Shown here: one piece after another, positions 17,101 to 25,694 of the stretch
How positions within the stretch are numbered: the stretch's first letter is position 1
Layout: each line of letters opens with the position of its first letter
From: Hyphomicrobiaceae bacterium
GTDB taxonomy: Bacteria; Pseudomonadota; Alphaproteobacteria; Rhizobiales; Hyphomicrobiaceae
Direction: 5' to 3'
Assembly: GCA_022842785.1 (NCBI GenBank)
Contig: JALHOW010000005.1
Location: 1 to 64,000, forward strand
Length of the DNA stretch: 64,000 nt
Notes under the pieces: generated by a model
Told to the model about the DNA's origin: nothing
Databases searched by the model: none
Seen by the model: the letters and a program-made list of their open reading frames with translations, nothing else
Made by a program: the position numbers and the translations under genes

Positions 17101-20100
17101 CGGATTTGCCGCCGGAACCCGCAACTTGTTCAGCGACTGGACCCAGCGAGATCCACCACGCAGCGCAACGAGACGCTCGTCGGGAGGGGCGTTCAACTCG
17201 ATGAGGACAGCGTCCTCGACCTGACGCGTCGTGCGCGCCATCCAGACGCCCTCGACATCGATGCAGCGCGTCTTGATGTGCGGGGTCTCGCGTGGTGCCA
17301 CCAGTACCGGACCGACGAGCGTCGCTCGCAGCGGATCGCAGGGTTCATCGTTGACCTGGGCGAGCTGACGCGTCACGACGCTGAAGTTGACAGCCTCCCC
17401 CTGACGACCAAGTGCACGGATGATGGCCGTCGGCACGAAAAATGTGGCGCGGAGCTTCTCCTGAAAGTCCTCTTGCCTCACGCGCGAACCGAGCGTGGTG
17501 GACAACCGATTGAGACCGCAGCAGTAGACCACGTCGGTCGGCTGGAAGCCCGTTTCTCTGAGTTCGTCCTGAAGCTCCTGATGCTGGCTCGACGACCTGA
17601 GGTCTATGTTCCAGAGCCGATCATGGATCTTCTTGAACTCGGAACCATCGGTGACAACAACCACACTGCCCTCGAGCCGCTTCGCGATCCGCTTTGCGAG
17701 CGTCGATCCGTCCGAGTAAATGAGCCAGCGCCGCTCTGCACCATCCTTTGCGTCGGCGATCTCATCAGTTCGCGACAGAAGCGGAGACCGCACCCAAGCC
17801 GGCGCGGCGAACCAATCCTCGATCGACTCATGCTTCAGCGTGGCGGCATTGGCGGACCGCGGCGCATGATGCGGAGCGATCCAGTAAGGTGCGTGCTGAA
17901 ACGGATAGCTCGGCAGCGGGATGCGCCGCGTCTCAATGCCGGCCCACAGCCGCTCCAACGGCACCGGAATTCCCGTTGCCCAGGCGCGCCCGACAGCACC
18001 GAGAAAGTGTACGCGGTCGTCGACTGCTTCATCGGCGTGCGGAAGGCTGTTGATCACCTGATTGGCGTTGATCGAGCCCTGTGCCTTCACAAGGGACGAC
18101 ATGGCGCGGCCTGGCCCAACCTCGATGTAGATTCTCTCGGGGTCTTGCGCCACTACGCGCATGCCTTCAGCGAATTTGACCGTCGAACTCAAATGTGCGC
18201 GCCAGTAGGCGGGATCACGGGCCTGCGCGTCCGTGAGCCACGTGCCTGTGAGGTTCGAGGCGATCGGTATCTTCGGAGCAGCGAGAGAAGCGGTCTTTAG
18301 GAAGCTCTCGAAGCGTTCGAGAATCGGCTGCAACATTCGGGAATGAGCTGCGATGTCGATTGGAACGCGGATCGCTTGAATGTCGTCCGCGGCGAGAGCA
18401 GCTCGGAAACGATCAAGCGCATCGTTGTTTCCGGAGACGACACATAGCTCAGGGGCGTTCACCGATGCCAGATCGAGGTCCGGCGGCAAGCGGGCGAGAA
18501 GGTTCTCCTCGGCGAGCGGAACGCTCATCATTCCACCGGCTGGAATCTCGGTGAATAGCCGGCCACGCAGATGCACGAGCTCGACGGCCGTCTTGTAGCT
18601 CAGCACTCCGGCGATGCAGGCGGCAGCATTCTCACCCATGGAATGCCCGATAAGCGCAACGGGCTTAATGCCCCAGCTCATCCACAACCGCGCGACAGCG
18701 ATCTCCGTTATGAGGATGGCCGGGAGTTGCAGCGCCGGATTGAGAAAGCGCTGCGCTGCGTCAGGCGTTGCCTCGTCGAGCCATAGCGCGCGGATCTCAG
18801 AGGCAACGTCAGCAGGGAGGTAGCCAAGCCCTTCATCGACGGTCTTGCGAAAAACCGGGTCCTCTCGATAAAGCGACCGGCCCATGCCTGGATGTTGAGC
18901 CCCACCACCAGGGAAGAGGAAGACCGTTCCCGAAGCTTTTTCGACGAGGGTATGAGCGGCAGCGGCGCTCCGGTCCGTTGCGCGCAAAACTGAGATAGCC
19001 TGCGTACGGTCGCGGGCAGCGACGGCGCGCCGGTGCGCAAAGTGCGACCGGCCATGAAAGAGCGTCGATGCGATGTCGGGGAGCGCGGTGTTGGCATCGG
19101 ACGCCAGGAAATCTGCGAGCCGCCGACCACTCTCGTCCAACGCCTTTCGGCTCTTGGCTGATAGAACGAGGAGATGCGGCCCCTCGCCGTCGCCGCGCGC
19201 ACCAATCGGCCGAGCTGGAGCCTGCTCGAGCACGGCGTGCGCGTTAGTTCCCCCGACGCCCAGCGAGTTGACGCCGGCCCGCCGCGGCCCTTGGGTCTCC
19301 GGCCACGGCGTCAGGCGATCACAGACCAGGAACGGGCCGGCCGCGAAATTAATGGCCGGGTTTGGTTTCTCGTAACCGAGCGTAGGCGGGATCTCGCCGT
19401 GCTCCAAAGCCAGCGTGGCCTTGATCAGGCTCACGACGCCAGCAGCCGTATCGAGATGACCGATGTTCGACTTGACCGAGCCGACACGACAGAATCCCTT
19501 CTTGTCGGTCGAATGCCTGAACGCGTCGGTCAGCGCTTCAATTTCGATCGGATCGCCTATGCGTGTTCCCGTGCCGTGACATTCGACGTACTGCACCGTA
19601 TCGGCCTTGATACCGGCCAAGATGTGCGCTTCGACAATCGCTTCGGCCTGCCCCGTCACACTCGGCGCCAGGTAGCCTGCCTTGCTCGCCCCGTCGTTGT
19701 TGATGGCAGTTGCCTTGATCACGGCCCGGATCGGATCACCGTCGGCAATGGCATCCGCTAGTCGGCGCAGCACGACAACGCCCGCGCCGCTGCCGAACAC
19801 GGTACCCTCCGCACGATGGTCGAAGGCGCGGCAGTGGCCGTCGGGCGAAAGGATCTCTCCGTCCTGGTAGATGTAACCACGGCGGTGCGGCAGCTCGATC
19901 GTCACTCCGCCTGCCAACGCCATGTCGCATTCGCCGTTGATCAGGCTCTGACAGGCATAGTGGATGGCCACGAGCGAGGTCGAACAAGCAGTCTGTACGT
20001 TGACGCTCGGACCGTGCAGATCGAACAGGTGAGAAACCCGGGTTGCGAGAAAGTCTTTATCGTTGCCGGTATGCCGAAGAAGGAACATACCGACCTGGTC

Positions 20101-20532
20101 GAGAAGTTTTTGGTGGCTGCAAACGTTGAAGTAGAAATAGCTACCCATTCCGCAGCCAGCGAATACAGCCACTGGACCATTGAGGCTTTTGGCCGGGCGC
20201 GCAGAACTCTCGATGGCTTCCCAGGCGCATTCCAAAAAATGGCGGTGCTGCGGGTCCATGATAGCCGCCTCCTGGCGGCTGAACCCAAAGAAGTCCGGAT
20301 CGAACAGCTCCATGCCATCGAGGTCAGCGGTGCGAGCGACATAGTTCTTGTCGCGGAGCTTGTCGGGCGCTTCGCCGCCCGCGAGCAGCTCCTCCTCCGT
20401 CAGCGAGCGAATGGATTCAACACCATCCCTGAGGTTTCGCCAGAATTGCTCGACGGAACTGGCACCGGGCACACGAAGAGCCATGCCAACGATAGCAATA
20501 TCCGTTACTGGAGGATCGAAATGCTCGGTCAT
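14131..20532 (-). CDS. Single-module type I polyketide synthase, KS-AT-KR-DH-ACP-TE
   Basis: A 2133-residue PKS. KS at about 8-430 has the active cysteine in TACSTSL (about 181) and histidines in HGTGT (about 319) and NIGH (about 355). AT at about 530-850 has GHSMG (about 631) and IAAHS at the substrate-selectivity site, which I cannot read as clear malonyl or methylmalonyl. KR at about 880-1340 has YVVTGGLGG (about 1157), an MDD motif of B-type KRs and the catalytic Ser/Tyr (FSSIASS, VDYTAAN). A dehydratase-fold domain follows at about 1385-1640, with its histidine in EHKIKNG and DMATGGSQ, but Ser replaces the usual Pro after LL. ACP carries GGHSLHAV near 1774. TE at about 1860-2100 has GYSGGG near 1927 and a late GDHSS. 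The terminal TE makes this the likely release module. The start codon has no clear Shine-Dalgarno. Confidence 0.95.
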   Translation of the reverse strand: MTEHFDPPVTDIAIVGMALRVPGASSVEQFWRNLRDGVESIRSLTEEELLAGGEAPDKLRDKNYVARTADLDGMELFDPDFFGFSRQEAAIMDPQHRHFLECAWEAIESSARPAKSLNGPVAVFAGCGMGSYFYFNVCSHQKLLDQVGMFLLRHTGNDKDFLATRVSHLFDLHGPSVNVQTACSTSLVAIHYACQSLINGECDMALAGGVTIELPHRRGYIYQDGEILSPDGHCRAFDHRAEGTVFGSGAGVVVLRRLADAIADGDPIRAVIKATAINNDGASKAGYLAPSVTGQAEAIVEAHILAGIKADTVQYVECHGTGTRIGDPIEIEALTDAFRHSTDKKGFCRVGSVKSNIGHLDTAAGVVSLIKATLALEHGEIPPTLGYEKPNPAINFAAGPFLVCDRLTPWPETQGPRRAGVNSLGVGGTNAHAVLEQAPARPIGARGDGEGPHLLVLSAKSRKALDESGRRLADFLASDANTALPDIASTLFHGRSHFAHRRAVAARDRTQAISVLRATDRSAAAAHTLVEKASGTVFLFPGGGAQHPGMGRSLYREDPVFRKTVDEGLGYLPADVASEIRALWLDEATPDAAQRFLNPALQLPAILITEIAVARLWMSWGIKPVALIGHSMGENAAACIAGVLSYKTAVELVHLRGRLFTEIPAGGMMSVPLAEENLLARLPPDLDLASVNAPELCVVSGNNDALDRFRAALAADDIQAIRVPIDIAAHSRMLQPILERFESFLKTASLAAPKIPIASNLTGTWLTDAQARDPAYWRAHLSSTVKFAEGMRVVAQDPERIYIEVGPGRAMSSLVKAQGSINANQVINSLPHADEAVDDRVHFLGAVGRAWATGIPVPLERLWAGIETRRIPLPSYPFQHAPYWIAPHHAPRSANAATLKHESIEDWFAAPAWVRSPLLSRTDEIADAKDGAERRWLIYSDGSTLAKRIAKRLEGSVVVVTDGSEFKKIHDRLWNIDLRSSSQHQELQDELRETGFQPTDVVYCCGLNRLSTTLGSRVRQEDFQEKLRATFFVPTAIIRALGRQGEAVNFSVVTRQLAQVNDEPCDPLRATLVGPVLVAPRETPHIKTRCIDVEGVWMARTTRQVEDAVLIELNAPPDERLVALRGGSRWVQSLNKLRVPAANPGAPWLREGGVYVVTGGLGGIALEIAEHFARLKKVKLALLARSELPPESEWDDVLRVLPEESVGAQRLRRIRAIRQLGSEVEVFTCDVADRDRVEVALQRIRAKFGLVTGVIHAAGVMDDEPIETKSLSSMQRVLLPKVAGTIHLDRLLQEPLDFFILFSSIASSLGLPGQVDYTAANAFLDAFAVDRASRAPGRTVVINWNAWRDIGMAARASNEQQHGRAPSSLVAHPALDGYSDDPDTGRTFVTDFSIDRHWLLSEHKIKNGMALLSGTTFVELARAAFSVGKAPTSIEINDLTFLMPFQVAEGTTRRLVIEVADGGGASQITMRTAGDDVRSLPHVIGDVSTYHGAAPAPVDLQSIIDRCTSHLSVLRGGTGDTSFVDFGPRWANVRSGHFGRREALQELALDPKFAPDLEHYLLHPAMLDMATGGSQRLIPGFDPDTDFYVPVLYGRLRLFDRMPQRFFSHVRVRPETGNGEAFFDITLMDADGRPFCEISRFGMRRIDVNSALAGATAASNTVSTSDTALEKVLRDAITPAEGLEAFDRIMAQPNLVQCIASSMDVGAWDRSLEAGDVEVSLSDADDDGAGGFSRPDLDTTYEAPETDSEKLLARVWSELLGIRQIGVNDDFFQLGGHSLHAVRLFVAVKKHYGISLPLSTLFERPTIRPLAALLDTQSPQKRSSGGGQHVNADATVASSKSEYSSLVPVQPLGKGPAFYCVAGMGGNLLNLRALALQMGIDQPFYGLQPQGLDGMSKLHRTIPEMAAHYIAEIKRQQPDGPYYLGGYSGGGVVAFEMSKQLVAQGERIGALVFLDSVAPGVELPSIAGKIGRHAEGFREGGLRYIVGAAVGVWNRRVEAVAAVVRKPLRRLFPYHYRIENIADTWNEAFATYQPTAYAGNAMLFKANTGFVLGVDIGRLNGWERLVLDDIEVNECPGDHSSMCEQPHVSVLARRLKSYLQRQVREHMVRDAEPRLESEPRLAAQSETLRTVAS

Positions 20533-20894
20533 GGCGACTGTGAGGTGTAAAGCGGTGAGCTTTCACTCGCAGGGCTCAGAAGCGCAGCGAGCTGTTTTTG
20601 AAGTGGCGAAGGGTATCTGCGACCCGCACGCCGCCACATTATAGGCTTGTGTAGGGGCCTCACCGTTAACTTGCGGTAAAAAGTGATCTTTTTCAACGTG
20701 GGATGACTTTCCCAACCGAATGAGGCGCCGACAAACGCAATTCTAGCTGCCAACTGCGATCTGTCGCAATTGCCCCCATAGAGTGACTATGGAGCATGTC
20801 CCAGATGATACAATCGGCATCCTTTCTCCGGCGCAGGGCACCCCTCCGCCGCTTGGTCGCCCGACATTGCTTTCGCTAATGTCGGACTGAGTAT
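20533..20894. promoter_or_regulatory. Gap upstream of the PKS gene, presumed promoter region
   Basis: 362 bases between the PKS start and the stop of the regulator gene, both on the minus strand. No gene was found. The stretch is A/T-rich around 20640-20710, as expected of a promoter. A GCAATTGCCCCC element near 20766 shares half of the TTGCCCA arm of the repeat at 7785-7799, but has no matching second arm. I saw no clear terminator for the PKS region here. Confidence 0.35.
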
Positions 20895-21686
20895 CTAGAG
20901 CTTCTGCTCTGCTGCAAAACCGTTCGCCAAGTAGGCGACCTCGGTGCGGTTCTTGGCGTTGAGCTTCTTCATGATGTTGCGCACGTGAACCTTCACTGTG
21001 CTCTCACACATGTTCAGCTCATAGGCGATGATCTTGTTCGCCTTGCCCTTGCGGAGCGCATCGATCACCGCAACCTGACGGCGGGTGAACATTCCCCGCG
21101 GTCCCGGCACCGACCCCTCCCGCTCCGGCATGAGCTTGCGCGCCACAAGCAGGCTCTCCGCCGGAAAATACTGCCCCCCCGCAGCAACCAGACGCAGCGC
21201 GTGCGCCGCAACCTCGAGCGAAATATCCGCCGGCATGAAGCCTTTCGCACCCTTGTCCATCACCGTCATCACCAGCTCGGGATCCTCGGCATCGGACATC
21301 ACCACCACCGGCACGCCACCGCCCGCAGCCTGCAAGCGCGAGAGTTGCGCATCCACCTCACGTACGCCGGCGCCGATCGCACACAGCACCACGATCGCCA
21401 CCTTCGGCGTTGCAGCGCGCGCCACATACTCCTCGACGCTCGCTACACCCACACCATCGAGCGTCGTCGCTTCAGATAAGATCGATTGGATGCAGTCCCG
21501 CACGAATGCGCGACGCTCGATAATCACGACCGACATCGTCGCCTTCGCAAGCGCCGGCACAAGATCTGCGCGCGTCTCCACCGCGCACGGCATACCGTTC
21601 GCGCGCTGGATGTCGTTCTGACGTGCGGGCTTGTCCTGAATTGATGCGATCGTGCTCGGAACGGAGCGTTGCGAAGAGGTCCGCAT
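20895..21686 (-). CDS. LuxR/NarL-type transcriptional regulator with a degenerate receiver domain
   Basis: Up to 263 residues. The C-terminus (about 195-258) is a clear LuxR helix-turn-helix, with FTRRQVAVIDALRKGKANK followed by the recognition helix in CESTVKVHVRNIMKKLNA. Residues about 51-170 have the order of a response-regulator receiver (SVVIIERRAF, VPVVVMSD, GAKGFMPAD), but the phosphate-accepting aspartate at the end of the third strand is replaced: the segment reads IVVLCAIGAG. So it is probably not controlled by ordinary phosphorylation. An internal ATG at 21536 has a better ribosome-binding site (GAAGG, five bases) and would remove a 50-residue unstructured leader, giving 213 residues. 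It lies just upstream of the PKS gene in the same direction and is the obvious candidate regulator of the region. Confidence 0.88.
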   Translation of the reverse strand: MRTSSQRSVPSTIASIQDKPARQNDIQRANGMPCAVETRADLVPALAKATMSVVIIERRAFVRDCIQSILSEATTLDGVGVASVEEYVARAATPKVAIVVLCAIGAGVREVDAQLSRLQAAGGGVPVVVMSDAEDPELVMTVMDKGAKGFMPADISLEVAAHALRLVAAGGQYFPAESLLVARKLMPEREGSVPGPRGMFTRRQVAVIDALRKGKANKIIAYELNMCESTVKVHVRNIMKKLNAKNRTEVAYLANGFAAEQKL

Positions 21687-22250
21687 TTTACACTCTTACT
21701 CTCTGATCAACATTGGATAGCGACGGTTGAACCGCCGCCTACAGATCATGCGCTCGTCAGTCCTCAATGGGACACACTTTATACCAATATTCGCCACCAT
21801 TTAGCCGCTTTTTCCCTTGAATCCAAACTCAGCATTTGTGCATCATTAATGCAACACTTGCTCATTTCGAAGGCACGCCCGAAAGGACGTACGGCTTACG
21901 AGCCGCTGAGCATCGGAAACTACGTTCGCAGGCCCATTCGGAAGATGTAAGCAGACTTACGGGAGCGCCGTCCCAATCGGAGGCGACCGGCAGCCTTTCG
22001 ACAGTCCGTCTTTCGAGATTCGTGCCAGATGCCCGCCCACCACACTCGGCTGGCCATTGTGCGTCGATAGTATGTGGCGGCTGTGACAATGAGCGCGCGC
22101 CGGCAGCCCTCCGACCGGCGCACGAGATCGCCGCCAAGGCTGTCGCTTGGCGCTATGCTCACCAGAGCACCCGGATCTACCGCCGAAGCTGTGAGGTCGT
22201 TGGCCGCGTGCTTGATATTGCCAGGGCACTTGCTTATAGCTCTCCGCCAC
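21687..22250. other. Intergenic region with no supported gene
   Basis: About 560 bases between the regulator start and tRNA-Ser. The part nearest the regulator (21690-21860) is A/T-rich and probably holds its promoter. A TGCAT/ATGCA inverted repeat lies near 21839-21853. The rest shows only short open frames on both strands with no recognisable motif. Confidence 0.4.
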
Positions 22251-22342
<92 letters not shown>

Positions 22343-22566
22343 AGCCTTGCGAAAAATCCCAATCCAATCAGTCGCGTAGATCAACCATTCCCTGAACAGT
22401 AGCACGGACCCTAGCAACAACATGGCTATGGCGATCTAGTGTGGCGGATATTAACCGATAGCTCCCATCATTCCTACGTATGCCCCCACGTGCTTTTCGA
22501 TGCAGAAGCGCTGACGCGTCGTGCGCCAGGGGGCCAGTTTGGGGGGCTCACGCCGAGGATGCATTG

Positions 22567-23601
22567 ATGCTTCGATCGCGGGCGAAAGATCTCCTGCAAT
22601 CTGCTGTGCGCGCGGGCTATGCGAGGCGCCGCAAGGCGACGATGCCGAGTTCCGAGATGCCTGCTCTTTCCCCGATCGTGCTCGGGACCGCTCACTTTCA
22701 CCGGTTGTATAGGCGGTGGCGCTTCCCGCGAGAGGCGCAGGTGTCGGCACTACTCGATGCCGCATTCGACGCGGGGTGTAACACCTTCGACACTGCACGG
22801 GCTTATGGGGCTGGGCTGAGCGAAAGCCTAATTGGAAAGTGGATACGTTCAAGGCGCGTTCGCGACAAAGTCGTCATAGTCGGCAAGGGTGGACATCCTG
22901 ACGCGAGTTGGACGAGCCGTCTGAGCCCCGAAGCGCTGACGGAAGATCTCGATCGGACGCTGAGCTCTCTGGCCGTCGAACACGTAGATCTGTATTTGCT
23001 CCATCGTGACGATCCCAGCATCGATGTCGGGCCGATCATGGAAACGCTGCATACTTTCGTGCAAGCGGGAAAGGTCGCAGCTATCGGCGCATCAAATTGG
23101 TCTCATGCGCGCATTGAGGAAGCGAATACTTACGCCGCCGAACGCGGCCTCACGCCTTTCGTTGCCAGCAGTCCTCAGTTGAGTCTGGCAGAGATGGTTT
23201 CCGTTCCATGGTCAGGCTGCCTCAGCATCACTGGCGATGAAGGTGCGGCGGCGCGTGCCTGGTACGCTGCGACGCAGATGCCGGTGCTGGCCTGGTCACC
23301 CTTGGGCGGCGGATATCTGACGCAACGGAACGCTGCAGCCGATACGCAATCGGGACCGTACACCAGCGAAGCCAACATCAAACGTCGCGATCGCCTGCAC
23401 GAACTGGCGGCTCGCCGAGGCGTGCCGGCGGAGCAGCTCGCGCTTGCCTATCTTTTGCAGCAGGACATGAAAGTGATCCCCGTCGTGGCGGCTAGCACGC
23501 CGGCCAGAATTCGGGACCTGCTGGCAGCGACCGGAATACCGCTATCGCTCGAAGATCGGAACTGGCTCGATCTCCGAGCGGATCGCCATAGCTCGGCATA
23601 G
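22567..23601 (+). CDS. Aldo/keto reductase
   Basis: 344 residues from the ATG at 22567 (GAGG about eight bases upstream); a longer frame reaches back to 22480, but its extra residues look like non-coding sequence. NAD(P)H-dependent aldo/keto reductases reduce carbonyls in a TIM barrel. The family motif FDTARAYGAGLSE carries the catalytic Asp and Tyr, VGKGG the Lys and LYLLHRDDP the His. GASNWS and AWSPLGGGYL follow in order, and the C-terminal VIPVVAASTP matches the cofactor phosphate-binding end. The stop is ten bases before a GMC oxidoreductase, so the two are almost certainly an operon acting on the same sugar or alcohol. Substrate unknown. Confidence 0.92.
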   Translation: MLRSRAKDLLQSAVRAGYARRRKATMPSSEMPALSPIVLGTAHFHRLYRRWRFPREAQVSALLDAAFDAGCNTFDTARAYGAGLSESLIGKWIRSRRVRDKVVIVGKGGHPDASWTSRLSPEALTEDLDRTLSSLAVEHVDLYLLHRDDPSIDVGPIMETLHTFVQAGKVAAIGASNWSHARIEEANTYAAERGLTPFVASSPQLSLAEMVSVPWSGCLSITGDEGAAARAWYAATQMPVLAWSPLGGGYLTQRNAAADTQSGPYTSEANIKRRDRLHELAARRGVPAEQLALAYLLQQDMKVIPVVAASTPARIRDLLAATGIPLSLEDRNWLDLRADRHSSA

Positions 23602-23611
23602 TGGGGCGACC

Positions 23612-25216
23612 ATGTCGTTCGAGATCCTGAAGAGGCCGAAGCCCTGGGACGTGGTCGTCATCGGTTCAGGAGCAACGGGTGGCTGGGCTGCACTGCAGTT
23701 GAGCCAGCGAGGGCTCTCGGTGCTCGTGTTGGAGGCGGGCCCTGATTGGATCGACGCCGCAGTTCCGCAGAACGCACTGCAGCTTCGGGCAAAGCAGTTC
23801 CGTGACGGGGCCATGGGTCATCGCAACGTCCAATCGCGGATACCGACATATTGGGAGCTGGATCCGGATCTGTTCGTGCTGGACACCGAGCATCCGTATC
23901 GCACGCCCGAGGACAAGAATTTCGACTGGATTCGAACCCGCACCGTGAATGGCCGGCTCCTGACCTGGGGTGGCATCGGCGTGCGTGTTTCAGACCACGA
24001 GCTCAAAGCAGCGGAGCAGGATGGTTTCGGTGAGACGTGGCCTTTCGACTACCAAGTTCTAAAGCCCCACTTCGATCAGATCGATGACTTCTTTGCCGTC
24101 TATGGAGAGCGCGATGGGCTGCCACAACTGCCAGATGGCAAGTATGTAGCCAGTCCTCGCCTGACGGAGGCGGAGCATCGCTTCAAAGAAGCATTGTCCG
24201 CTCGCTACACGGACCGCCAGGTCATCGCCGCTCGCGGAGTTCTTGCGCGCGCCTCGTCACGGCCAAATGGCGAAGCTCCACCGCCATCGCCCCTGCGGAT
24301 AGCAGTGAGGCAGCATGGCGCAAACCTGCGGGCCAACGCCGTAGTCAGCCAAATTCTCGTTGCAAGCGACGGCCGCGCCCAGGGAGTAGCGTTCTACGAC
24401 CGGTTGACGAAGCGTAGCCACGAGGTGAGCTGCCGAGCGGTGGCCGTATGTGCATCCACGTTGGAATCTACGCGCATCCTACTGAACTCGACTTCTCCCC
24501 GGCATCCAGAGGGCCTCGGCAATTCGTCCGGCGCACTCGGGCGATACCTGATGGACCACTGCGCGATCTTCGCAACTGGCTCCGCGCCAGGCGACGGTTC
24601 GCTGGCCTGGAGTGATGGCTCGGGCGGGCCGAAGAACATCATGATTCCGCGCTTTCACAATCTCGAGAACCGGGCAGGTGGCGCCTTCCTGCGGGGCTAT
24701 GGGATCTTCGGGAACATTGGGCGCACCCCGTCGCCTTCCGGAAAGCGCAAAAGAGGCAACCAGCACCAAGTGCCGTTGGGCCTGGTCGCCTACGGCGAAA
24801 TGCTGCCTCGTCCCGAAAATCGCGTGACGATTGATCGGGAGCAGCGAGATGCTTGGGGAATCCCGACGCTCAGCATCGATTGCGCGTTCTCTCCAAATGA
24901 GTACGCGATGATGGGTCACATGCTGGCGTCCATGGAGGAGATGGTGCACGTAGCTGGCGGTCGCCTGGAAGGTGCGCCACATCGTTTTGCTCCGGGTGCC
25001 TTTGTGCATGAGACGGGAACGGCGCGCATGGGCACCGATCCGCGCGCTTCGGTGCTGAACGGGTTCGCTCAGTGCTGGGACGCGGACAATGTCTATGTGA
25101 TGGATGGCGCAGCCTGGCCCACTAGTGCCTGGCAGAACCCAACATTCACAATGATGGCAGTGGCAGGACGAGCAAGCGAGCACCTTGCGGATAACGTGAT
25201 CGCCGGGCGGCTCTAA
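23612..25216 (+). CDS. GMC-family FAD oxidoreductase
   Basis: 534 residues of the glucose-methanol-choline oxidoreductase family, which oxidise alcohols, often sugar hydroxyls, using FAD. The dinucleotide fold GSGATGGWAAL is at residues 17-27 and the acidic end of the next strand at LVLEAGP. The C-terminal domain has HETGTARMG near 466, with the catalytic His, and WQNPTFTMMA near 508, with the Asn. No signal peptide or small haem-carrying subunit gene is seen next to it, unlike some gluconate and fructose dehydrogenases. It is coupled to the preceding aldo/keto reductase. The pair might oxidise then reduce a sugar position, as in sugar 3-keto pathways; this is inference. Confidence 0.92.
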   Translation: MSFEILKRPKPWDVVVIGSGATGGWAALQLSQRGLSVLVLEAGPDWIDAAVPQNALQLRAKQFRDGAMGHRNVQSRIPTYWELDPDLFVLDTEHPYRTPEDKNFDWIRTRTVNGRLLTWGGIGVRVSDHELKAAEQDGFGETWPFDYQVLKPHFDQIDDFFAVYGERDGLPQLPDGKYVASPRLTEAEHRFKEALSARYTDRQVIAARGVLARASSRPNGEAPPPSPLRIAVRQHGANLRANAVVSQILVASDGRAQGVAFYDRLTKRSHEVSCRAVAVCASTLESTRILLNSTSPRHPEGLGNSSGALGRYLMDHCAIFATGSAPGDGSLAWSDGSGGPKNIMIPRFHNLENRAGGAFLRGYGIFGNIGRTPSPSGKRKRGNQHQVPLGLVAYGEMLPRPENRVTIDREQRDAWGIPTLSIDCAFSPNEYAMMGHMLASMEEMVHVAGGRLEGAPHRFAPGAFVHETGTARMGTDPRASVLNGFAQCWDADNVYVMDGAAWPTSAWQNPTFTMMAVAGRASEHLADNVIAGRL

Positions 25217-25619
25217 GATCCGATTGCCTGGCGACGATGGCGAGACACTTTTCTTAGGCGGGGTTCGAGCGCTGTTGGCTGGGGCGGGGGCTTCGAATTC
25301 GCGACCTCCTGCCCCCACAGAACGGTTCTGCGCCCGGCGGAGATGATCGATACTTGCGCGGTCGAACTGTGGCGTCCAGGCTCAACCACGCCCGCAGTTC
25401 GAGGGGCGGGGCGGTGAAGTCCGCATGACATGGACTTGACCGGGATCGACACAGAGTCGTATGGAGCGCTGTGAACTGACGGGCCGGATTCTATCGACCG
25501 TTCATGGGCGTGGGCTAAGTGCCGCGGAGCTAGGTGGAGCTTGGTTTAGGGCGATCTCGCCTCCGCCGCCCCACTGTAGCGGCCCGCTCCCGAAATCCAG
25601 CCAGTCAGTGTCAGCACAA
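25217..25619. other. Non-coding gap between the GMC gene and tRNA-Gln
   Basis: About 400 bases with no gene. It contains a minus-strand tRNA-like remnant, listed separately, and otherwise nothing I can identify. Confidence 0.45.
25276..25320 (-). pseudogene. tRNA 3'-half remnant (tRNA-Pro-like), decayed
   Basis: On the minus strand this reads like the second half of a tRNA: GGGGCAGG as the 3' anticodon arm, AGGTCGCGAATTCGAA as variable loop plus T-loop, and CGCCCCAGCCA as acceptor 3' strand with encoded CCA. The T stem does not pair, and no 5' half or matching acceptor strand can be found, so it cannot be a working tRNA. The last 11 bases are identical to the 3' end of tRNA-Gln at 25620-25694, but in inverted orientation. 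It may be a relic of integration or of a lost tRNA gene. Confidence 0.35.
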
Positions 25620-25694
25620 TGGGGCGTAGCCAAGTGGTAAGGCAGCGGATTTTGATTCCGCCATGCGGAGGTTCGAACCCTCCCGCCCCAGCCA
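25620..25694 (+). tRNA. tRNA-Gln (anticodon UUG)
   Basis: Acceptor TGGGGCG (25620-25626) pairs with CGCCCCA (25684-25690), and GCCA follows with encoded CCA at 25692-25694. The anticodon stem GCGGA/TCCGC encloses TTTTGAT with TTG at 25652-25654. The T-arm GGAGGTTCGAACCCTCC is canonical. 75 bases including CCA. Confidence 0.97.

Noticed and set aside
16003-18300. A 765-codon open frame antisense to the PKS gene
   Set aside because: The PKS motifs are unambiguous on the opposite strand; the frame is a GC shadow without domain signatures or a good ribosome-binding site.
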